Shown in pieces: positions 56,817-64,000 of a stretch of 64,000 nt of DNA (position 1 is its first letter; each line of letters begins with the position of its first letter). Source of the DNA: Vogesella margarita (GTDB lineage Bacteria > Pseudomonadota > Gammaproteobacteria > Burkholderiales > Chromobacteriaceae); contig NZ_JAQQLE010000014.1 of NCBI RefSeq assembly GCF_028548475.1, positions 1 through 64,000 of the forward strand, given 5' to 3'. The translations under genes and the position numbers were made by a program. The notes below the pieces were generated by a model. It did not search any database and was not told the DNA's origin. It was given only the letters and a program-made list of their open reading frames with translations.

Positions 56817-58340
56817 ATGCAACTGCGCCTGATTCTGGGGGACCAGCTCAACGCTGGCCATAGCTGGTACCGCGAACGCCGCGGCGATGTGGTGTACGTG
56901 ATGATGGAAATCCGCAGCGAGACCGGTTACGTCCGCCACCACGCGCAGAAGGTGCTGGCGCTGTTTGCCGCCATGCGCTGTTTTGCCGGAGCGCTGCAGG
57001 CGGCCGGTCATCGCGTGCATTACCTGCGCATTGGCGATGCGGCCAACCGCCACGACTTTGCGGCCAACCTGGGTTGGCTGGCCGCGCATTATGCTGCCGA
57101 CAGCCTGGCCTGCCAGCAGGCGGACGAGCGTCGGGTGGATGTGCTCCTGGCGGCGCTGCAGCAGCAGCTGGGCCTGCCGCTGAGCGTGGTGGACAGCGAG
57201 CATTTCTACACCGCGCGTGATGAGGCGGCAGCGCTGTTCGGCAGCAAGGGCTGGCGTATGGAAACCTTCTACCGCCACATGCGCCAGCGTCACGGCGTGC
57301 TGCTGGATGGCGCCGGCAAGCCTGAAGGCGGGCAGTGGAACTACGATGCGGCCAACCGCGAGCCGTATCGCGGCGAGGTGCCGCTGGCGCCGTGGCCGTT
57401 TGCCGGCCACGACGAACGCGCGCTGTGGCAGGAAATCGTGGATGCCGGCGTGCAGACGCTGGGTGAGCCGCAGGCCGACGCGCTGCGCTGGCCGCTGAGC
57501 CGGCGCGAGGCGCGCGCCTGGCTGGCCGATTTCATCCGGCAGCGGCTGCGACACTTTGGCCGCTATCAGGACGCGCTGGTGCACGACGAGGCCTGGCTGT
57601 TTCACAGCGGGCTGAGTTTTGCGCTGAATACCAAGATGCTGTCGCCGCACGAGGTGGTGCACGCCGCCGAGGCCGCGTGGCGCAGCGACCCGACGCTGCC
57701 GCTGGCCAGCGTCGAGGGCTTCATCCGCCAGATTCTGGGTTGGCGCGAATACGTGCGCGGCGTGTACTGGGCGCGGCCGGATTTCGGCCGCGTCAACGTG
57801 CTGCAGCACAGCCGGCCGTTGCCGCGCTGGTTCTGGGATGGCGACACCGGCATGGCCTGCGTGGCGCAGGCGGTGCGCGGCAGCCTGCAGCACGCCTACG
57901 CCCACCACATCCAGCGCCTGATGGTCACCGGCAACATCGCGCTGCTGCTGGGCTGCGATCCGGACGAAGTGGATGCCTGGTATCTGGGCATCTACATCGA
58001 TGCCTTCGAGTGGGTGGAGCAGCCCAACACGCGCGGCATGAGCCAGTGGGCCGATGGCGGCTTCATGGCCAGCAAGCCCTATGTGTCCGGCGGCGCCTAT
58101 CTGGCGCGCATGGGCGACCACTGCGCGCACTGCCGCTACACGGTCAAGCAGAAAACCGGGCCGCAAGCCTGCCCGTTCAACAGCCTGTACTGGCACTTTC
58201 TGGCTCGGCACGAGGCGACGCTGGCGGCCAACCCGCGCCTGGCCATGCCCTACGCCAGCTGGCGCAAGATGGATGCGGCGACGCGGCAGGCGCTGCTGGC
58301 GCAGGCTGACGCCTGTATCCGGAACGCCGATACGCTGTAG
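56817..58340 (+). CDS. FeS-type (6-4) photolyase / bacterial cryptochrome (PhrB/CryB-like)
   Basis: The 507-residue protein starts MQLRLILGDQLNAGHSWY, as in deoxyribodipyrimidine photolyase-related proteins, and has an N-terminal lumazine/antenna-type domain and C-terminal FAD helical domain (FIRQILGWREYVRGVYWA). Four cysteines sit where the family binds a 4Fe-4S cluster: LLGCDPDEV, DHCAHC (two) and ACPF. It repairs (6-4) lesions with light or acts as a photoreceptor. The start is at 56817. Three repeat-word cores lie inside it (57038, 57059, 57347), read as AAN. Confidence 0.92.
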   Translation: MQLRLILGDQLNAGHSWYRERRGDVVYVMMEIRSETGYVRHHAQKVLALFAAMRCFAGALQAAGHRVHYLRIGDAANRHDFAANLGWLAAHYAADSLACQQADERRVDVLLAALQQQLGLPLSVVDSEHFYTARDEAAALFGSKGWRMETFYRHMRQRHGVLLDGAGKPEGGQWNYDAANREPYRGEVPLAPWPFAGHDERALWQEIVDAGVQTLGEPQADALRWPLSRREARAWLADFIRQRLRHFGRYQDALVHDEAWLFHSGLSFALNTKMLSPHEVVHAAEAAWRSDPTLPLASVEGFIRQILGWREYVRGVYWARPDFGRVNVLQHSRPLPRWFWDGDTGMACVAQAVRGSLQHAYAHHIQRLMVTGNIALLLGCDPDEVDAWYLGIYIDAFEWVEQPNTRGMSQWADGGFMASKPYVSGGAYLARMGDHCAHCRYTVKQKTGPQACPFNSLYWHFLARHEATLAANPRLAMPYASWRKMDAATRQALLAQADACIRNADTL

Positions 58341-58450
58341 CAATCATCCCCGGATGCGCTGTCGCCTATCCGGGCGACACGTGTTCATGCCCGGCAAGGT
58401 TGGCCGCAGGTCGTGCCGTCTTACGCTGCGCCAACCCGACCTGCACACGC

Positions 58451-58903
58451 TTACCGCCCCGCCTTCTGTAGCCCGGCGGCGATCCAGCGCTGGATGCTGG
58501 CTGCGTCCATGGCGCCGGCCTGGCGGGCAATCTCGCGCCCGCCGACGAACAGGATCAGGGTCGGGATGCTGCGGATGGCGAAGCGCTGGCCGAGGGTGGT
58601 TTCGTTCTGGGTGTTGATCTTGGCGAAGCGCACCTGCGGCAGGGCGGCGGCGGCCTGGGCGAAGGCCGGGCCCATCATCTGGCAGGGGCCGCACCACGGC
58701 GCCCAGAAATCCACCACCACCGGGATGTCGTTGCGCGAGATGTGGCGCTCGGCGTGGTCCACGGTCAGTTCCAGCGGTTTGCCGGTCAGCAGCGGCTGGT
58801 GGCACTGGCCGCAGTTGGGGCCGTCGGTGAGGCGGCTGGCGGGGACGCGGTTGAGCGCGTGGCAGTGCGGGCAGGCCAGGTGCAGGGCGGTGGGGGTGTT
58901 CAT
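58451..58903 (-). CDS. trxC: thioredoxin TrxC (thioredoxin 2)
   Basis: The 150-residue thioredoxin has an N-terminal zinc module (CPHC at about 11-14 and CGQC about 15 residues after) and the active site WCGPC in VDFWAPWCGPCQMM, then a cis-proline SIPTL. Zinc-bearing TrxC is linked to oxidative stress in E. coli. The start is MNTPTALHLACPHC at 58903. It faces the photolyase gene across 110 bases containing one repeat word (58396). Confidence 0.94.
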   Translation of the reverse strand: MNTPTALHLACPHCHALNRVPASRLTDGPNCGQCHQPLLTGKPLELTVDHAERHISRNDIPVVVDFWAPWCGPCQMMGPAFAQAAAALPQVRFAKINTQNETTLGQRFAIRSIPTLILFVGGREIARQAGAMDAASIQRWIAAGLQKAGR

Positions 58904-59045
58904 GGCAGGCTCCAGGGGGTCTCTGCTGGCCATATCGGTGCGGTGTGGCCACTTTCAAGGCTTGGCGCCTGCTGCCGGTCCGTGCGGCCAGCCGCCTGAC
59001 GCACTGGGCTGACCTTGGCCGGGCACCTGCCGCAGCTCAGGCCGC

Positions 59046-59085
59046 AAGGTTGGCCGCAGGCGTCACCGCCTTGCGGCCAACGTTA
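59046..59085 (-). repeat. spaced inverted repeat-word pair after the methyltransferase
   Basis: AAGGTTGGCCGCA (59046-59058) and TGCGGCCAACG (59072-59082) flank an additional GGCG-CGCC stem, so a long hairpin forms just past the leftward methyltransferase stop at 59098. No T-run follows. Confidence 0.78.
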
Positions 59086-59097
59086 GCCTGTGCCCGC

Positions 59098-59868
59098 TCA
59101 GCCGGCGCGCTGGCCCCACCACAGCCCGGTGCGGGTGGTGAAGCTGCCGTCGGCTTCCAGTTGCAGCGCGCTAGCGACTTCCTGCGGCGCCTCCTGCTGC
59201 AGCTGGCGCAGCAGGGCGACTTTTTCCGGCGGCGTGCGCATGCGGCTGACCCAGCTGCCGAATTCCAGCCGCAGCGGCCAGCCTTGCTGCTGTTGCAGGC
59301 TGATGCCGGCGTCGGCCAGCAGCCGGCGCCATTCCGCGTCGGAACGGTCGCGGATGTGGGAGCGGTCGCGCAGCAATTCCCAGCACTGCAGGTGGGTGTC
59401 GACCAGCGCGTCGGCGTCGGTTTCCACATCGATCAGCAGCAGGTAACCGCCGGGGCGCAGCACGCGGCACATCTCGCGCACGCCGGCGGCGAGGTCCAGC
59501 CAGTGGTGGGCGCTGTAGCGGCTGGCGACCAGGTCGAAGCTGGCGTCGGCAAACGGCAGCGCGGCGGCGTCGCCCTGTTGCGTGACGATGTTGGCGTGGC
59601 CGTTGGCGGCGGCTGCCGTGGCGACGGTAGCCAGCATCCCCGGCGCCGGGTCCAGCGCCACCACTTCGCCCAGCAGCGGCGCCAGCGCGAAGCTGAGGTG
59701 GCCGGCGCCACAGCCGACATCGAGGGTGCGGCCGTCGCGTGGCAGGTGGGCGGCGACCAGCTGTTGCGCAGCGGCGAGGTCGGGGCCGGCGGCGTGCACC
59801 GCGCTGGTGAGGTAGGCTTGCGCCTGCGGGTCGAACTGTTGCCGGGTGGCCTGGTGATGGCTGCTCAT
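59098..59868 (-). CDS. class I SAM-dependent methyltransferase
   Basis: The 256-residue protein has motif I LDVGCGAGHLSFALAPLLG, an acidic post-I LDPAPGML, motif II-like FDLVASRYSAHHW and motif III LRPGGYLLLID. It resembles UbiE/YcgJ-type small-molecule methyltransferases. The substrate is unknown. The start is MSSHHQATRQQFD at 59868. Confidence 0.87.
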   Translation of the reverse strand: MSSHHQATRQQFDPQAQAYLTSAVHAAGPDLAAAQQLVAAHLPRDGRTLDVGCGAGHLSFALAPLLGEVVALDPAPGMLATVATAAAANGHANIVTQQGDAAALPFADASFDLVASRYSAHHWLDLAAGVREMCRVLRPGGYLLLIDVETDADALVDTHLQCWELLRDRSHIRDRSDAEWRRLLADAGISLQQQQGWPLRLEFGSWVSRMRTPPEKVALLRQLQQEAPQEVASALQLEADGSFTTRTGLWWGQRAG

Positions 59869-60091
59869 GTCGGGTGCTCCGCAATAGGGGAACACCGACC
59901 TTAACCGCTGCCGGATAGGGGTACAAGATAAGCAGTTATCATGGTATCCGCGCTACCTGCCTGTGCGGCTGGCAGTGGCCGGCGCGCGCCGGCGCCGCAA
60001 AAAGCGGTTATGGTAGGCAGTACCAGCCGCTGGCGGCGCTCGCCAGTGGCCTATCCCGATTTCTTGCCCTATCCCTGTTAAAGGAGCCGCC

Positions 60092-60940
60092 GTGACCCCA
60101 CGCGTGCAGACCCTGTGGCTGACCTGGCTGGCGATGCTGGCCTTTGCCGGCAATTCGCTGCTGTGCCGGCTGGCGCTGAGCAGCACCGGCATCGACGCCG
60201 CCAGTTTCACCGCGATCCGCCTGCTGTCCGGCGCGCTGATGCTGGCGGCGCTGGTGGCGTGGCAAACGCGGCGCTGGCCGGCGGCCGGCAGCTGGCGCGG
60301 CGCGGCGGCGCTATTCGTCTACGCCGCCGCGTTCTCGTTTGCCTATCTCAGCCTGCCGGCGGCCAGTGGCGCGCTGTGCCTCTTCGGCGCGGTGCAGGCG
60401 ACCATGATCGCCTGCGGCTGGTGGCAGGGCGAACGCCTGGCCGCCCGCCAGTGGCTGGGGTTTGCCGCCGCGCTGGGCGGGCTGTTGCTGCTGCTGTTGC
60501 CGGGGGCGTCGGCGCCGCCGCTGGGCGGCATGTTGCTGATGTTGCTGGCCGGCATGGCGTGGGGTGCGTATTCGCTGCTCGGGCGCGGCGCCGGCGACGC
60601 CACCGCGGTGACCGCCGGCAATTTCCTGCGTGCGCTGCCGCTGGCCTTGCTGTTGTGGCTGTGGCAGGCGCCGCCCTTGTCGCCGCCGGCGGCCGGGGTA
60701 GGGTACGCGGTGGCATCGGGGGCGCTGGCGTCCGGCCTCGGCTACGCGATCTGGTATCGCGCGCTGCGCGGGCTGAGTGCCAGCAGCGCGGCCACGGTGC
60801 AGCTGAGCGTGCCGCTGCTGACGGCGCTGGCCGGCTGGCTGCTGCTGGCCGAGCAGCCGGGCTGGCGCCTGCTGGTGGCGGCGCTGGCGATACTCGGCGG
60901 CATCGCGCTGGTGATCCGTGCGCGGCCGCAGCGCGCCTAG
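60092..60940 (+). CDS. EamA-family (DMT) transporter
   Basis: The 282-residue membrane protein has ten hydrophobic segments in two EamA repeats (FAGNSLLCRLALSSTGIDAASFTAIRL at the start, then MLLMLLAGMAWGAYSLLGRGAGD at about 149). Drug/metabolite exporters of this family move amino acids, nucleotides and similar molecules; the substrate is unknown. It begins after AAAGGAG. Confidence 0.88.
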   Translation: MTPRVQTLWLTWLAMLAFAGNSLLCRLALSSTGIDAASFTAIRLLSGALMLAALVAWQTRRWPAAGSWRGAAALFVYAAAFSFAYLSLPAASGALCLFGAVQATMIACGWWQGERLAARQWLGFAAALGGLLLLLLPGASAPPLGGMLLMLLAGMAWGAYSLLGRGAGDATAVTAGNFLRALPLALLLWLWQAPPLSPPAAGVGYAVASGALASGLGYAIWYRALRGLSASSAATVQLSVPLLTALAGWLLLAEQPGWRLLVAALAILGGIALVIRARPQRA

Positions 60941-61105
60941 ACGGCGTCGGCGCCGGCAAGGTTGGCCGCAACCCCGGCTGCGTGGGGAACATGGCGCGGT
61001 GGCGAGGGTCTGTTGCAGGGCGCCGGCCGTGTGAATGTCATTTTTCATCGCGCGGCAACTGCACTACCATGGGCGCTTGCCCACCCACCTTCCGATTGTC
61101 TGCCC

Positions 61106-62821
61106 ATGTATCGCGTCCTGTTCCTGCTTGCCTGCCTGCCCCTGTCTGCCCACGCGCTGGATTACCGCGTTGAGCTGGAGGCGCCGTCGGAGCTGGCCGG
61201 GCTGCTGCGCGACAACCTCGACCTGTACACGCTGCAGCAGGACGAGGCGCTGACGGCGCAGGACCTGGACAGCATCGTGGCCGGCACCCCGGCCGAGGCG
61301 CGCGCGCTGCTGGAGACCGAGGGCTATTTCGACAGCGAGGTCAAGGTTGGCCGCGACGGCGACACGGTGCGGGTGCAGGTCAGCGCCGGCGCGCCGGTGA
61401 TCGTGCGCGCGGTCGATGTCACGCTGCAGGGGCCGGTGCGGCAGCAGGCGGATTTCAGCCGCTTTCTTTCCAAGGTGATGGAAGACTGGGCGCTGCCGGA
61501 GGGGGCGGTGTTCCGCCAGGACGACTGGGACAGCAGCAAGAAGGCGGCGCTGCGCCCCTTCCTGCTCGACCGCTTCCCGCAGGCGAAGATCAGCGCTTCG
61601 CAGGTGCGCATCGACCCGGCCAGCCGTGAGGCGCGGGTGACGCTGACGGTGGACAGCGGGCCGCTGATCCGCTTCGGCGACTTCCGCATCGACGGCCTGC
61701 AGCGCTATCCGGCAAGCATCGTCAGCGGCATGGCCGATTTCGCGCCCGGCGCGCCGTACTCGCAGCCGTCTCTGCTGGCGTTGCAGGCGGCGCTGGAGAA
61801 CGATCCGCACTTCACCGGCGTGGTGGTGGCGCCGCTGTGGGAGCAGCGGCAGGGCGACACCGTGCCGTTGGGCATCACCCTGAGCGAGCAGCAGCGGCAG
61901 AAGCTGGAGGTCGGCCTCAACTACAGCACCGGCGACGGCGCCGGCACCCGCCTGGGTTACGAACACTACAACCTGCTGCGCCGCGGCTATACCGGCTCGG
62001 TGGCCTACGACTGGAAAAAGTCGCGGCAGCAGCTGGATCTGGGCCTCGGCTTCTCGCGTGGCAGCGACGGCTACGCGCACAGCCTCAACCTGCAGCAGCG
62101 CCACGCCGAGCAGAACCTGACCATCACCGACGCCACCGAGCTGGGCCTGTTCCGCGTGCGCCAGCAAGGCGAGATCGAGGCCCGCTTCGGCGTGGAATAC
62201 CTGATCGAACGCGAGCAGATCGAGGGCGAGGCCACCCGCGACAACAAGGCGCTGGTGCTGTCCTACGGCTGGGCAAAGCGCGCGGTGGACAACCCGCTGC
62301 GCCCTGCGGCCGGCTACCTGCTGGAGGGGCACGTGTCCGGCGCCGGGCTGGCGGCGGACACCCGCTTCCTGCGCGGCTACGGCCGCGGTGCGCTGTACTG
62401 GAGCCCGTCCTTCATGCGCGGCACCTGGCTCACGCGGCTGGAGCTGGGCCAGGTGTGGGCCGACGACGCGCTGCAGGTGCCGGCGTCGCGCCTGTTCAAG
62501 GCCGGCGGCGTCGGCAGCGTGCGCGGCTACGACTACCAGAGCCTGGGCATCGTCAGCCCGGACAGCGGCGCGGTCACCGGCGGCCGCGTGCTGGCCACCG
62601 CGACGCTGGAGTACCAGTATCCGCTGACACCGGCGTGGCGGCTGGCGGCGTTTGTCGATGGCGGTGACGCCGCCGACAGCTGGCAGAGCTGGCGCCTGGC
62701 GCGCGCACAGGGGGTCGGCGTGCGCTGGCTCAGCCCGCTGGCGCCGCTGGCGTTCGACATCGCCTACGGCGCGCGCGACCAGCGCTGGCGCTGGAACCTC
62801 AACCTGGGGCTGGCCTTCTGA
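61106..62821 (+). CDS. tamA: translocation and assembly module outer-membrane protein TamA
   Basis: TamA with TamB helps insert some outer-membrane proteins and move lipids. The 571-residue protein has a signal peptide (RVLFLLACLPLSAHA), POTRA domains (about 20-240; LLETEGYFDSEVKV, FRIDGLQRYPASIV) and an Omp85 barrel with GGVGSVRGYDYQSLG and a C-terminal aromatic WRWNLNLGLAF. The start is the ATG at 61106. A repeat word variant at 61343-61355 is read as KVGR. It overlaps tamB by one base. Confidence 0.93.
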   Translation: MYRVLFLLACLPLSAHALDYRVELEAPSELAGLLRDNLDLYTLQQDEALTAQDLDSIVAGTPAEARALLETEGYFDSEVKVGRDGDTVRVQVSAGAPVIVRAVDVTLQGPVRQQADFSRFLSKVMEDWALPEGAVFRQDDWDSSKKAALRPFLLDRFPQAKISASQVRIDPASREARVTLTVDSGPLIRFGDFRIDGLQRYPASIVSGMADFAPGAPYSQPSLLALQAALENDPHFTGVVVAPLWEQRQGDTVPLGITLSEQQRQKLEVGLNYSTGDGAGTRLGYEHYNLLRRGYTGSVAYDWKKSRQQLDLGLGFSRGSDGYAHSLNLQQRHAEQNLTITDATELGLFRVRQQGEIEARFGVEYLIEREQIEGEATRDNKALVLSYGWAKRAVDNPLRPAAGYLLEGHVSGAGLAADTRFLRGYGRGALYWSPSFMRGTWLTRLELGQVWADDALQVPASRLFKAGGVGSVRGYDYQSLGIVSPDSGAVTGGRVLATATLEYQYPLTPAWRLAAFVDGGDAADSWQSWRLARAQGVGVRWLSPLAPLAFDIAYGARDQRWRWNLNLGLAF

Positions 62822-64000
62822 TGGCGCACACCGAAGACCTGCTGCCGTCGTCGCCGCCGGCCGATGTGCCCCCCGTGATACCGGAACCGCCGCCGCCGCC
62901 GCGCCGCCGCCTGCGGTGGTTGCGCTGGCTGCTGCTGGCACTGTTGCTGTTGCTGCTCGGTGTCGGCGGCGCGCTGGCGTGGTTCACCGCCACGCCGCTA
63001 GGCTTCGCCAGCCTGTGGCCGCTGCTGGAGCGCGCCAGCGGCGGCCAGCTCAAGGTTGGCCGCAGCCACGGCACGCTGTGGCACGGCTTCGTGCTGGAAG
63101 ACATCCGCTGGCAGACGCCGCAACAGCAGCTGGCGCTGAGCCGGCTGCAGCTGGCATGGTCGCCGCAGCGGCTGTGGCAGCGCCAGTTGCAGATCGAACA
63201 ATTGCACCTGGGCGTGCTGCGTTATCACGGCAGCCAGCCGTCCGACGGCCGGCCGCCGCAAGCGCCGGCCCACTTGCGCCTGCCGCTGGAGGTCGCCATC
63301 GACAGCCTGCGTCTGGACTCGCTGCAGCTGGGTGATGCGCCGCCGCTGCTGAACGCGCTCGACGCCGGCTACCACTACCGGCAACAGCAGCACGCACTGG
63401 TGTTGCGCCGGCTGGACAGCCCGTGGGGGCGGATGCACGCCAGCGTGGCGCTGGGCAGCCGCGCGCCGTTCGCGCTCGGCGGGCGGCTGGAATACGATGG
63501 CGCGCTGGAAGGCGTCGCCAGCCGCGGTGTGCTGACGCTGCAGCAGACGCTGCTGGCGCCGCGCGTCAGCGGCAGTGTCAGCGCGCTGGGCCTGTCGGCC
63601 GAGCTGAACGCGCGGCTGCGCCCGTTCGCGCCGCAGGCGCTGCAACGCCTGCAGCAGCTGGACGTGCGCGTCGGCGGCATCAATCCGCAGGCCTTGCAGC
63701 CGGCCTGGCCGCAGGCACGGCTGGGCCTCGCGCTGCAGCTGGCACCGGGAGCTAGCGGCGTGCTCGACGGTGGCGTGTCGCTGATCAACTACCAGCCGGG
63801 CGCGCTCAGCGCGCGGCGGCTGCCGCTGTCGCTGCTGTACGGGCCGTTCCGCATCCGCGACGACACCCTGTACCTGGACAATCTGGTGGCGGAGCTGGCC
63901 GACGGCCGCGCCACCCTGAACGGCAGCGCCAGCCCCGCCGCGCTGGCGCTGGCGCTGCACCTGGACGGCATCCACAGCCAAGCGCTGCTGGCCGACTTGC
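62821..64000 (+). CDS. tamB: translocation and assembly module inner-membrane protein TamB (5' part)
   Basis: The first 393 codons are present; the gene runs off the window. A Pro-rich cytosolic start (residues 1-28) and basic RRRLRWLR lead to one membrane segment (about 33-55, LLLALLLLLLGVGGALAWF), then beta-strand repeats typical of the AsmA/TamB groove (LKVGRSHGTLWHGFVLEDIRWQ). It follows tamA with a one-base overlap. A repeat word at 63052-63064 is read as LKVGR, as in tamA. Confidence 0.92.
   Translation, partial: MAHTEDLLPSSPPADVPPVIPEPPPPPRRRLRWLRWLLLALLLLLLGVGGALAWFTATPLGFASLWPLLERASGGQLKVGRSHGTLWHGFVLEDIRWQTPQQQLALSRLQLAWSPQRLWQRQLQIEQLHLGVLRYHGSQPSDGRPPQAPAHLRLPLEVAIDSLRLDSLQLGDAPPLLNALDAGYHYRQQQHALVLRRLDSPWGRMHASVALGSRAPFALGGRLEYDGALEGVASRGVLTLQQTLLAPRVSGSVSALGLSAELNARLRPFAPQALQRLQQLDVRVGGINPQALQPAWPQARLGLALQLAPGASGVLDGGVSLINYQPGALSARRLPLSLLYGPFRIRDDTLYLDNLVAELADGRATLNGSASPAALALALHLDGIHSQALLADL

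Overview
The window is 64 kb of high-GC bacterial chromosome with dense genes, many ATGA overlaps and short intergenic gaps. Gene content and order (zapA-6S RNA-fau, nadD-rsfS-rlmH, birA-coaX-SPOR gene, aceE-aceF-lpdA with a lipoyl domain on E3) fit a betaproteobacterium. I place it in the Neisseriales, most likely a Chromobacteriaceae-type organism (Chromobacterium/Vogesella/Aquitalea-like). That placement is inference from gene content, not a database match.

Layout. 0-0.4 kb: two diverged tandem 5S rRNA genes, the tail of an rRNA operon. 0.4-4.4 kb: hldE C-domain enzyme, birA, coaX, a SPOR protein and a DUF1275 membrane protein. 4.35-7.7 kb: a PhoX phosphatase behind a four-heptamer Pho-box array, then an agmatinase. 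7.7-13.4 kb: a lower-GC type I secretion island (HlyD-type adaptor, ABC exporter, 876-residue RTX protein with unusual Asn-rich repeats). 13.5-22.4 kb: a cobalamin salvage and uptake locus (cobS, cobC, cobT leftward; two btuB-like receptors, each behind its own cobalamin riboswitch, then cobU and a btuF-like gene rightward). 22.5-34 kb: housekeeping genes (zapB-like, zapA, 6S RNA, fau, EVE protein, TauE, leuS, lptE, holA, lytic transglycosylase, YkgJ, rlmH, rsfS, nadD, carbonic anhydrase, GNAT). 34-41.5 kb: a leftward pyroglutamate-use locus (pxpB-pxpC-pxpA, DUF969, DUF979, pcp), followed by accB-accC and faced by a divergent winged-helix regulator. 41.6-46.5 kb: a DUF2804 gene and a sulfur locus (persulfide dioxygenase-like gene divergent from a BigR-like repressor, two YeeE/YedE halves, SulP transporter). 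46.5 kb: a 144-bp MITE-like element beside the sulP stop codon. 46.7-55 kb: a BepA-like protease and the pyruvate dehydrogenase operon. 55-56.2 kb: a small AT-rich islet with two unrecognised genes. 56.8-64 kb: FeS-type photolyase, trxC, a methyltransferase, an EamA transporter, tamA and the start of tamB.

The most striking feature is not a gene. A short sequence, consensus AAGGTTGGCCGCA with core GTTGGCCGCA, occurs about 40 times in the window by my hand count. It is on both strands, inside genes in several reading frames, and as head-to-head or spaced inverted pairs just after stop codons. Simple base composition predicts well under one copy. The layout closely resembles the DNA uptake sequences of Neisseria, but the sequence is different. 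It is missing from the type I secretion island and from the two genes of the AT-rich islet, as expected if those were acquired recently.

Regulatory structure is unusually readable here: paired B12 riboswitches with visible Shine-Dalgarno-sequestering stems, a tandem Pho box, a BigR-type palindrome, an operator-like tandem repeat at the pxp promoter, and two 7-3-7 palindromes upstream of aceE.
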